In this document: one piece after another, positions 1 to 10,400 of the stretch
Layout of the letters: the number at the start of each line of letters is the position of its first letter
Position numbering within the stretch: the first letter of the stretch is position 1
DNA from: Tubiluchus corallicola
Lineage: Eukaryota > Priapulida > Priapulimorpha > Priapulimorphida > Tubiluchidae
NCBI GenBank assembly: GCA_030141605.1
Contig: JAQGDQ010000098.1
Coordinates: forward strand, 510,636-574,635
Direction: 5' to 3'
DNA: 64,000 bases
The notes under the pieces: model-generated
Database searches by the model: none
The model's input: only the letters and a program-made list of their open reading frames with translations
Told to the model about the DNA's origin: nothing
Program-made: the position numbers and the translations under genes

Positions 1-26
1 ATTCTTAATTTGGAATTGAAGTAATT

Positions 27-1016
27 ATGGTTTTCGAACTTCATCCGCATTTTGGTGGCTCTAGTATTGAAAAGTATTCATTTGTTTTCAATACAATATT
101 GTTTCCCAGCATCACTGTTATTGGTTTATTTGGAAATCTGCTCAACATCATTGTCTTGTGGACCAGCCGGAGCGACCTCAGTGCAATTTCGTATGTGTAC
201 CTTCGTTCGTTAGCTATCTCAGACTTTACCGAAATGTTGCTGTGGGCTCAGTTTATAGCAGTCGTTGCTACTACAAAGAGAAGTGTTTGGAGTGTGCACT
301 ATGCAAAGTATGAAGCCCATGTCCATTACTATCTAGCCAACTCTATTGCTTGCGTAAGCAATAATATAATAATGTCTGTTACTATTGACCGGTACATATC
401 CATATGCCACCCACTGAAGTCAATATACTGGCGATCGAAGAATGTCACTCGTGTAACAATTGTTGCCATATGGCTGCTGTCGTTTTTCATCAATGTTCCA
501 GAGATTTGGAATATGATTTTAGTCTCAAAGCAAGATGATGTCACAAATTCTAGTTATTATCATGTAACACATAATTGGAAGATGCGCAGTAATACGTGGT
601 ACGTCTATGTCTGGCCGATATTATCAGAATCGGTTGCAAGATTAATACCTGTCTTGTGTATAATTATATTAAATCCACTAATCATTCGAGGCTTCCATCG
701 TTCTATTGAAGAAGGCAAGACATTGGCACGTAGGACTTCTCTTGAAGAAAGACAGCAGGCCCGTCATGAAAGGCATTTGACGATACTTCTTATGTGTGTG
801 TCAACACTTTTTGTAGTCTGTACCCTGCCAGCTGTGATCCTAATCTTTCTGAGAAACTTATTGCCTAAGTCAGTTCTCGAAGATGGTGTTACTTTTACAA
901 TGTTTAAAATTTTTGGAAACTTCTTGGAAACTCTGAATTTTGCAGCAAATTTCTTTCTGTACAGTATTACAAATACGGCCTTTCGGGCATGTCTTTGGAA
1001 ACTGTGTCATCGTTAG
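27..1016 (+). CDS. Class A (rhodopsin-like) GPCR, neuropeptide/FMRFamide-receptor-like, single exon
   Basis: 329-residue seven-transmembrane receptor, expected at the plasma membrane and coupling to G proteins. An in-frame TAA at 6-8 sits upstream of the ATG, so the start is bounded. Class A landmarks are visible: GN in TM1 (residues 36-37), LAISD in TM2 (62-66), DRY at 121-123 ending TM3, CTLP in TM6 (265-268, the CWxP position) and NFFLY at 308-312 replacing NPxxY in TM7. Intracellular loop 3 is basic (about 224-250) and the C-tail is very short. There is no intron, which is common for peptide-type GPCRs of basal animals. Position 3.25, 25 residues before the DRY arginine, is Ala97, and the second extracellular loop (about 160-195) has no cysteine, so the canonical TM3-ECL2 disulfide is absent. 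The ligand cannot be told; the peptide-receptor label rests on overall motif resemblance. The receptor class is sure, the subfamily is not. Confidence 0.9.
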   Translation: MVFELHPHFGGSSIEKYSFVFNTILFPSITVIGLFGNLLNIIVLWTSRSDLSAISYVYLRSLAISDFTEMLLWAQFIAVVATTKRSVWSVHYAKYEAHVHYYLANSIACVSNNIIMSVTIDRYISICHPLKSIYWRSKNVTRVTIVAIWLLSFFINVPEIWNMILVSKQDDVTNSSYYHVTHNWKMRSNTWYVYVWPILSESVARLIPVLCIIILNPLIIRGFHRSIEEGKTLARRTSLEERQQARHERHLTILLMCVSTLFVVCTLPAVILIFLRNLLPKSVLEDGVTFTMFKIFGNFLETLNFAANFFLYSITNTAFRACLWKLCHR

Positions 1017-1460
1017 CTGAGAAAAATTGTTTCTATAATAGACTCTTTTTTGCATAATTTTGCTTTAGTAACTTTTTATGATCACATGTAGTTACCAACT
1101 TTTGATATTTGTAGAGGGGTGTTGATATCAAATTAATGCAATTAGTTATTTATTGATTATTATAGGTATTTTTGCTAGCACTCCAGCTTTTGCGTTAAGG
1201 AAATCTAATAATAATCTGCCTTGCTGTTGTAATGATATTTTGCTAGAACTAGTTTTCTGGCGTCACTAGTGGTTATTTTTATTCTCACATTTTCGAAAAG
1301 GCTGTACCAACGTAAAAAAGTATGTTGAAGATAGCGTGTTCTAGAAAGTTGTGCGGTCTTAATTATTGATCTTGATTACGACAAAAGCAAAATGTATCTG
1401 TATGTTTTAACATTACTCATAAGCCCTTAGAATCAAGACATTTGTTATCTCTAATGGGTT
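1017..1460. other. 3' flank of GPCR gene, no gene seen
   Basis: AT-rich sequence following the GPCR stop codon. I see no open frame with family resemblance and no clear splice structure. It presumably holds the GPCR 3'UTR and the 5' flank of the next gene. Confidence 0.4.
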
Positions 1461-4400
1461 ATGTTCATTCCTTTACATTTGATTTGTTTAAAAAATGCTT
1501 CCAAGTGTTTGCTCCGTAATAAAAAGACGTCGAATTCGGTACACACATTGTAAGTTGATAATTAAGTTTTTGGAATCTTTTAAATATCAAGAGCTTATTT
1601 TTCACTCATTGAATAGTGTAAAGCTAGACATCTGAGACTTCTAATTGACCAGGTGTTCCGTAAAAGAGAGATATACAAAATCATATATACAAGATATTTT
1701 TCAAATATTTCACAATGCTATTTTTTATTATATTTTATTTTTTCATTTTTTGCTGCGGATTCATTTTCTAAGAAATAAAAAGAAATCTGCTTTTTCCTTA
1801 AAAATAATTATTGTCTGGTTCATTTAAATTTTGAAGAAGGCAGACATTAAATTTGTTTGTGTTTATTTTAGATATTACCTTATACCAAATAATGTGGCTA
1901 AAGACGGACTCAGTAAGCTAAAAATTAAAGGAACAAAGTTACATGTCTACAATGATCATTGCTTCGTTGCCTCTCATTTTCCTGCGTAAGTAAATTTTTG
2001 TTTGTCAGAGGGGAAGAAAGGGGAATTTTAAAGTATATCCCATTGTTTCTTCACAACATTATATTATTTAGCATTATGCTTACCCGTTTGAAAGAATTTT
2101 GTAATTGAAAAGAAAAAATAATTTAAAGTGTTTGTGCCAACCGATAAAATGCCACTGTATCACCATCCCAGTGTGCACCACTGATTCACCAGAAAACACA
2201 TTATTGAACTTGTTGATAATATAAAGTAATTATACTTTTGTTTAGTTAGTAAAGTGTGCTACGAATGGTCTGATCATTTTTTCAAGCTTTACGCAATGTT
2301 ACCTAAACTTGGTTCAAACGACTTACCTTTAAAATGGCTGAGCCTAATAGTCATTGCGGAAGTTTAAATTTTTAACTATTGTCCACGCTTACTGCTAACG
2401 CAGACTCTGTTTCTTTTTAACTTTTATTTGTGAAGACTGTTTCTTGTGTTTTAGTTCTTAGTGAGCTAGCTTTAAATTATAATTTTGATTTCCTTGATCA
2501 GCTATGAAGTAGGCCGTCACTGCAAATAATTCGCTGGACGATTGTGTTATGTGATTGTAATGACTGAACTGTCAACTTAGTGATGGCTTTGTGAAAGTGG
2601 TTTTTATCTTCTATCATTGTTCTGTCTTCTATCATTATTTTGTGCATTTTTAGCTCAACAGCTTGTCAGATATGTTCCAAAACAATTCCTAGGCGAATTG
2701 GCCGACAAGGTTATCAATGCAGGGGTAAGCCATGTTTTCTTTACATATCTTTGTTATGCTTTGCAACTTTTGAAATTGCTGTGTCAACTTTGATAAGTTT
2801 TCTGATTTACTTTGAATTTCATGTTTTCACATTTCAGATTGCAAAATTGTTTGCCATAAACATTGTCACCATAAAACAGAATTGGACTGTCCAAGTTCTA
2901 ATGTACCTAACATGGAAATGTAAGCAACGGTTTGATTAATATTTCTAAACTTATTGTAATTGATATAACAGCGTTTTCTTGAATCACTAATTGTAAATTA
3001 TACAGTATCTAAAGTCGCTGTATTTGTTTAGTTGCAGACTTGTGCGAACATCTTTTGCAGTATGAAAATTGCATGTTAATGATGTTGGCTCGTAGTTACT
3101 TGTGAGGCTAATGCTTCAATTTAGAATATTAGCGAATTTAAATGATACTTTTTTTAATAGCTAAATTGAAGTCGACTTGCTTACTAGTACTGAATATAGT
3201 ATGTGTGAAAAATCTCTTTTCTGCTTTTCACAAACAGTAGAAATTTATTAGAAAGTTGCAAACATGTAATTTTGGCTCAACATGTGCTTAGCATTCTATG
3301 TGAGTTCTTAGTTTTGCACTGTTATTTACGTCTGCTGAAGTTTAATTATTGAAGTAAGCAAAGAGCAAATTTACTTCTTTAGGGTTTACGTTGAACCACC
3401 TCCGGAAGCTCAAAAATCAGAGAAGCAGCTCGCAAAAGAGCGGGCAGAAATGGAGAAGGAAGTGGAGAAGCAGCGCAAACAGGCCGAGGAGGAGCGGCGA
3501 AAGGAAGAGAAGGAAGCAGAGAGGAAATTACTGCAGCAAAAACGTGAAGCCGAGAGGGAGGCTGCTCGGGTGCAAAAGGAGCGGGAAAAGGCTGAAAAGG
3601 AGGCAGCTAAAGAAAGAGCCAAGTAAGTTTCTTAAATGTTGGCAAAGAGCCAAGTAAGTTTCTTAAATGTTGGCAAAGAGCCAAGTAAGTTTCTTAAATG
3701 TTGGCAAAGAGCCAAGTAAGTTTCTTAAATGTTGGCTGCACCCCTGGTTTGGTTTTATGTGTAAAAGTGCAACCAGAATCAACACATGTTTCAAGTAAAT
3801 GTTTTGCTAGTTTCGTCCATTTCTTTTTATTTTATGACATAGCATCTCAGTAGTTTTACATATCAGCTTATAAGCCTAAATGTTGCTTATATGTTCAGTG
3901 TTGTCTGACTGCCACTTCGTGTGTGAACAAGTTTTGTAGTTTCTTGCAGCTGATAACCAGTGTAATTTCCAACTTTCATTAACCATCAGGTAACCTTTTT
4001 GTAGAACACTCTATTACCTGTGGCTACCATTGCTGCATGTCTTGTTTATATGTAGTACAGTATGGAAAATTTATTTATAAAATTCTATACAGTCATTTTG
4101 CATGCATCAGTGGTATTGTCTTAAGTTTTATTTTGTAAATATTTGCTTTATGCATTAGCCTCATGGTTAAATGCATAAAGATTATGTATCTGTACATTAA
4201 TATTAATTTCTCTGATTCATTTTCGTCTTCACAGCACATTTTTTCCTCATAACTAGTTGGGTTGTGCTACAATTCAAAGACATTCGGGTTAATTTAGTTA
4301 TGCATCAGGCTTGAATTTTGAAATTCCAGTTCCAATTTCATCGTCCTCGTGCCGCAGAATGAAGTGAGAGAAGCTCCACGTGTACGAGTCTGGGAGGAAC

Positions 4401-5137
4401 ATTTATAAAGAGAGAATGCGACTAAGGTACATTCACAAGGGGCAAAGTGGCACAGTTTGGTACTAATTGCACCCATAGAGTACCTTTTTGACCTCTGGTT
4501 GTTCACTAGGACAAGCTAAGTTCAGTCTGAGCATGAGTTACAGTTGTAAAGTTCCTACATCTTCTGTCGAATCATTTCATCGCTGATTCTGGTTATGACT
4601 ACGGTCACTCTTTATAGATAGGCTTGTCATTTATATCTGCATGGTGACTTTTAGTTATTTATATGTGCATGGTGACTATCTGATTCACTTGTAGTTTAAT
4701 TTGTCATTGGCTTTAGCTGTAAATTTAGTAGCGTGTTGATTTTGCAACATCACAGAAATGGCGCAATAATTTTTTGTTCTCCAAGATGAAAAGGTAAAGT
4801 TAATAGCATACTAACTTTAAAAATTTGCTTTGTGTTAGATTTTGTCTAGTGATTGTTTTTGAGTGTTAGTTTTTAATTCATTTTTGTGTTATTATCACTC
4901 TAAATTTGCATTTGGATGAATATCCATATTGTATTAGTTAATTGTTACTTTCGTTGACAGTAATTTCTTAAATATGTTATTTAACCTTGATTAGTTATTA
5001 TTACTTTGATGCGCTAAATGTAAAAATGAATTCTAGAGGTCAATTTTAGTCTCTTTGCTATTTTTCTTTGCAGAATTGAGAAAGAGTTGGAGAAGCGAAG
5101 AAAAGATGAGGAGAAAAAAGCAGCAACAACAAGCTGA
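1461..5137 (+). CDS. C1 zinc-finger (phorbol ester/DAG-type) plus coiled-coil protein, spliced
   Basis: Exons inferred at 1461-1549 (tentative), 1872-1985, 2654-2724, 2838-2919, 3383-3622 and 5074-5137, with stop TGA at 5135-5137. Joined they give about 219 residues and all phases close. The middle exons encode a textbook C1 domain with spacing H-x12-C-x2-C-x14-C-x2-C-x4-H-x2-C-x7-C; choosing the acceptor before 2654 gives exactly this spacing. The exon at 3383 encodes about 80 residues of almost continuous Lys/Glu/Arg/Gln/Ala heptads (a long charged coiled coil or single alpha helix), and the last exon continues it and ends in AATTS. Known C1 domains bind diacylglycerol/phorbol esters or are atypical adaptors; whether this one binds lipid is unknown. 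The N-terminal exon is only phase-compatible (ATG at 1461, donor at 1550). The true 5' end could differ, or lie beyond the GPCR if that gene is nested. I do not recognise a named family for C1 followed by coiled coil. Confidence 0.72.
2008..2372 (+). repeat. Dispersed repeat A, copy 1 (in intron of C1 gene)
   Basis: About 365 bp that closely resembles 5744-6118 in the same orientation. Shared blocks include the GGGGAAGAAA start, 'TTATATTA.TTAGCAT', 'GATAAAGTA.TTTATACTTTTGTTTA', 'TTTCAAACGAC.TACC' and 'AAAATGGCTG'. It lies inside the 1986-2653 intron. It contains no coding sequence and no evident terminal inverted repeats, so it is probably a non-autonomous interspersed element. Confidence 0.75.
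3621..3736 (+). repeat. 31-bp tandem repeat, about 3.7 copies, spanning a 5' splice site
   Basis: The unit is 31 bp. Copies start at 3621, 3652, 3683 and 3714, the last one partial. Each copy carries the exon-end sequence GAGCC-AA followed by GTAAGT, so the 5' splice donor of the coiled-coil exon is repeated four times. The copies appear essentially identical, which suggests a recent expansion. Confidence 0.9.
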
Positions 5138-5176
5138 ATCGTTTCGTAACATCTAGGTCATTTTTATAAGTTATTA

Positions 5177-5182
5177 ATTAAA
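5177..5182 (+). promoter_or_regulatory. Candidate poly(A) signal of C1/coiled-coil gene
   Basis: ATTAAA 40 bp after the stop codon. It is a common variant hexamer, assigned by position only. Confidence 0.35.
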
Positions 5183-5743
5183 TATTTATACTGTTTTATA
5201 CAAAATAATGTAAGACTGAAGAAAACAGTGTTAGTCAAATTTGTGAACATCGTTGTGTCAATTCACTATTTTTGCTAATTAAATTTGCCATTTTAGATTT
5301 CACCCTATGATATACTGACATACGTGGTACAGGTGTGGGTTATACTGGAGGTCTTAACACTGTTGATAGCACTACATGTTATCAAAGTCTTTTCAGTAAT
5401 TTGTATATAAACTGCCAATTTGGAGTTAATGAATGCTGACCTAGAACTTCTCTGTTATACAGCTTATACTATAGCATAGTGTCAAATAATGCAACAGCAT
5501 TGTTTTCTTCCCGCCGAGAAATCTGCATGTTTTATTGTCCCGTCCTGCACAGCTAATTCTAAATGTCTACCCTCGTTGATTTACACAGTTGACAATGGTG
5601 TGCTCTGTTTTAAAAAAGTATCGAGATTTCATGAAGCATTAAAATTATGAACAGTTTATGAAGACCTTGATTAGCTAATTCATTATGATGTTCAGAAAAT
5701 CTACAAATTTTTATCCCTTTTAACACCAGCTGCCTGTTCACTT

Positions 5744-6118
5744 AAAGGGGGAAGAAAAGGCAATTTTAAGTATTGCGAAAACTTTCCGCACAAAGTTATA
5801 TTACTTAGCATCGCGTGTACTTGCTTGAAAGACTTGTATAACTAAAAAAGAAAATTCTTAGTAATTTAAAACATTTGTCCAACTGGTAAAATGTCACTGA
5901 CTCACCTTCCCAGTGGGCACCACTGACTTACCAAATAAACATATTTTTAAATCTTTTTGACAAGATAAAGTAGTTTATACTTTTGTTTACTGAAGTGTGC
6001 ACTATGAAAGCTCAGATGATTTTTTCAAACTTTTTACCCAATGTTATCTAAACTTGTTTCAAACGACCTACCGTCAAAATGGCTGCACTTAATAGATATC
6101 TCAGAAGTTTAAGTTTTC
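5744..6118 (+). repeat. Dispersed repeat A, copy 2
   Basis: Second copy of the about 365-bp repeat seen at 2008-2372. It has the same orientation, is clearly diverged, and lies about 600 bp past the end of the C1 gene. No open frame is conserved between the copies. Confidence 0.75.
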
Positions 6119-7283
6119 AAGTTTAAACAGCATTGCTGCTATTACACGTACAAGTTCTGTGTGTAATAAGGCAGTATATAGATGATACAAAATTTCAAGA
6201 CAATTTTTTTAGCTTTATATCTGTAAAAGATTTTCTAGTGCTTTAACACATAAGCCATCTTTATTTGGAAACTACTAGTCTTCAAGAGAACTAATAAAGA
6301 GCAGTATGTTTAAGTTTTACAAAACTAAATTAATACTGAACAATCTCACATGCGTCAACGAAATTGAACAGGCAGCTTTTATAAGAAAAACGTATATTGT
6401 AAACAATATGTATTGTAATTTAAGGCTTTTGTGCAATTCTTTGTGATAGTAATTAATTTAATTTTAATTTGATATTACTCTAGGAAGGTCTGTATGTGAT
6501 TCCTGATGCCTAAAATAAATTTTTTTTGTGTTAGTAGGATGCCAAGACCCAATCAAAACATTTCTTCAACTTTCGTGACACAACCGAAGCGGGTAAAATG
6601 TTCTTGTCCTTATGCAGTAAACCTACTAGGTGTTAGAACTTCCAGCCACTGGTTGAGATTGGGCTTTGCTATCTGAAAAATGTTAGATGTGTAGTTCCCT
6701 TTAGAGACTGACTTAATTTGGCAGTGGTGAACTCAACTGGCCAAAATGGAGATGGTGCTACCCTGGGGATTAGGGTCTTATAGTTATTTGTGGTTGAATA
6801 CCAGCTGATAAACATCATACCCATGTGCAACAATAACATATGTCGTTTAAGACAATAGGTTTGGAAACCCATATTACCACGCAGTGTGGTGATAGTTATT
6901 TTTGGTTCTAGCATGGAGGAATTGACAAATGAAGAGCAAACAAGCAGATATTCTGATTGAGCTTTGATGGTGGGTGCCAGTGAGATAAAAATCCAATTAT
7001 CAAAAAATTCAGAAATTACTTTTTTTGTCTTGTGTGACTTAATTTACAATCAAGCATTATGAGATTGAGTAATGTTGTTCAGACAAACTTTTGGTAAGAA
7101 TTTTGCAGAAAAAACTGAAAAACAAATTTGTAATATTATCTACATTATACAACAACACCAGAAGTAGAAACAATTTTTCCGTTTGCGCATTAGCAAATTT
7201 TTCATTTTGTCCGACAATTGCTAGCATTTGGTCTTATTGTTACTGTTTAAATTGTTTCGCCATCTTATATGTCACAAATGACC

Positions 7284-7402
7284 AGTTACTAAGCAAAATT
7301 TGCACAGATTTTTCCAGAAACATGTCCCTCGTATACAAGACTAGTTATTAAGCAAAAATTTGCGCAGGTTTCTCCAGAAGCATACCCCTCGTATACTAGA
7401 CT
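7284..7402 (+). repeat. Tandem duplication, about 59-60-bp unit, two copies
   Basis: 7284-7342 and 7343-7402 are near-identical. Both run from AGTTA.TAAGCAAAA through CCTCGTATAC to AGACT. It is a local duplication of non-coding sequence. Confidence 0.8.
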
Positions 7403-10400
7403 AAAATCATCTTCATTGTGCATTTTCAGAGATATGCTTTTCTAGAGTATACTTTTTGTTTTAAAACTTATGTATATTACTATTATCTGTCAATGTATAC
7501 TGTCCAACCACTCTACTGTCTTGACTTCCGCTTGTAATCCAACAGGATTAATGACTGTAGAATATTTACTTCCGTATATCGTCTATAACATCTATAACAT
7601 ACACTTTGAGCAATTGGGTTTTCTTTCCAAACCAACTCACTCCCTTAAACAAAACTACACATCTTATATTCTTCTGTATCATCCTGCTGACAAGTGGAAT
7701 GCATCTTCTCGAGTCATTTTGCCGGTTTCGGAATATGTGCTTAATGTATTGCTTGGTGCTTGGCAATCTTAACAACGTGTCTGCTTCAATTTATATGTAA
7801 AGTAACCTAAATTATAGGGCTTAATTATTATACCTTAGTAGCAGCGAACACATTGCAAAAGTCTACTTTAAAATAATTTCCATTATAACATGGTGAGGTG
7901 TACTCTGTACCTCTCTTTAAAACTATACCATACCTTTATAAAATGTTTTTGTAAAAGTAGTGTATCTAAAATGTCAGATTTGTTAAAATCATACATTTAA
8001 CAAGCTCCGGCATCGTGAATTATTTTAATATGTGGCTAAAAAAGAAAAAAGCCACTTAAGCCTACAAAACTGTATTTGAGGATATGATGTTGAAAAAAAA
8101 CAGTTTTGTATACTTATTAAAAGGATTATATCATTTCGGCTCTCTCATCCAAAAACGTCTGTTGTTTTCAATGTGCCAGCTCAATCTATTGTTCTTGGAG
8201 ATATTTTCTATAAACTTTGGGTTAAAAAATTTACACGAAATAGTTTTGACACTAGTAAATAGCTATTGGAATACCTAATGCTATTTGCCAGTTTTCAGTG
8301 GCTCAACATTTAACATTTCACGTATAACTCTTAATGACTTAGATACATCTGAGCCAAATTTGGTGAACGTATGATATTTCAATTGATCCTGCCCCAGCTG
8401 TATAGCGAAATTAAATATGCAATGATTGCGAGATAGTTATGGAAAAAACTTGTTGCCTCTTTTTCAACCAAGGTCAGGTAAATTCATTATCATTTTGAAA
8501 GTATGCACGGTTGGCTCTTGTTTGAACACAATTTAATTGTACTCTGTGAAGATTCATGTTACTTTTGTTTGTCATAATTAATAATTAAGTAATTGCTTGA
8601 GAGATTGTCTGGTATAAATATAGTTAAGGATTTCTAAATAGGATATGCCTTATAAAAATTAAGAAATTTCTGTTAAAAAACAAAACAGTTTTGCTAATTT
8701 ATAGATTTTATACAAATTTGTTGACTGAAAAGCAACAAAAAAAATAAAAAATGAGAAACACATTGAAAAACATAAAAGGTGTTTCAATTTTCTTGTAGAT
8801 TTATTTAACTTATAGTATGTCCTTGTAGTAATTATCCTTGGCTATGTTTTTAAACTACTATTATGATGAATGTAGATGAGCTTGAGTATAATGCAATTGG
8901 AAATTAGTAATTGTTCAATAATTATAATGGTATGGTTATTGTGCTGCTTATGATGCTTACAAAGTGGTTTTTTTCAAAGTGTGTTCTGTAAACGTTCGCG
9001 AATGTTTGAATTTAAGTTGTTTTGAATTTTAAAGTAACTAACCCAGGCTACCTTGTACTTAGTGGTTCTGGTATGCCAATTATTTATCCATTCTAATCAT
9101 TTTAAAAGAGGCCCAGCATTTACTTTAACCGCATTAAGAGATTTTTAATTGATTGTTTTTAGATCTGGTGCAATCAAAATGAACATATTTTCAGAACTGA
9201 ATGTATAGATGATGTATTGCTGCCTCATTAGTGATAGAACATGCAGACGAATGCCATTTGGATAAACATATCCAGTTCAAAATTATTTTTTGTTCAAAAA
9301 ATTTGAGAGGAAATGGATTCAGTGTTGTCAGCTATTATCATACTTTTCTTATCGCCCTTATATAAGGTAGCGTGGGACCTTCAGTTCTTTTGCAAAACAC
9401 ATGTAATTCACTTAGATATAAAAGTGTATCATGTGGGTTAATTACTTTAAGATTGATAACATCTTAAATGTGTTATTTTCATTTGATCTTTTGTCTTTTT
9501 TATTTTGTATATTTAAACTATTTATATCTTAGACTTTGCTCCTACTGAAAGTACATATGATAATTCACATATTGTATTCCGCACGAATGTGCCATTTTTA
9601 ACTGTACTATGTAGTTTCCATTAACTAGTTTAGTCTAACTCTAGTATGATCTCTTGTCGTCAATGTCTATGTGCCAAAAATTTTTCAGCAAGAATGCGTA
9701 AGATTTTTTACTTGGATAATCACATAATTACAGTTGTGTAGCTCCTAGTGTATGATAGTAAATGAGTTAGCTGCACTAAGTGTAATTTCTCTGCTTGACT
9801 TAAAATGATCCTTTGCCTCACCAGAGTTTACCTGGCCGTCTAATATGTGCAATTAAAACTTTTGATATTCTTTCCAGTGTTTGTAATAGCTGCTGATTAA
9901 ACGAAATAACCTACAGATATTCAGGGTATAAAATCCATGGTGTTCAGAAAAATAACATTATGAATCGACAACCATATAAACTTCTAAAGTAACATGTATC
10001 GCGTTTTGAATTTTTCAAGTTTGTTCAATTCTAAATTCTTTGTCATGTCTTAGTACATTATTTGTAAAGTTCTGCACTCTCCTTTAAGTGCATCTCTGTT
10101 CAGGCACGGAAAAACTGGTACTTCTTGTCAGAGGCTTGTCAGAGTGAAGAGCGTTTTAAAAAAAGAGCATTTATTAGGCTCTCACTCTGTAAAAAGAATA
10201 ATTTCAGGTTTCTAAAACATATCCTTTTTGTCTGTGAGATTTGGGACGTGCTAATTGGCACCATCTTTAAAGGTTTTAAATATGATTGACTAAAAAACCT
10301 GGTGATAACAATCAAAAACTTTTACAAGTGTCCTGAGTTTAGCTGTGAACGTTTAGAAAATGGAAATCTTTGCACATCTGTATGTCAACGTGCTAATGAG

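Noticed and set aside
3410-3622. Minus-strand Ser/Ala/Phe-rich open frame
   Set aside because: It is the antisense shadow of the Lys/Glu-rich coiled-coil exon on the plus strand.
3391-3657. Plus-strand Arg/Lys-rich frame over the same exon
   Set aside because: Wrong frame; the +1 frame continues the C1 gene with matching splice phase and gives a coiled coil.
3621-3736. CRISPR-like array
   Set aside because: The 31-bp units are contiguous with no spacers and lie in animal nuclear DNA; it is a simple tandem repeat.
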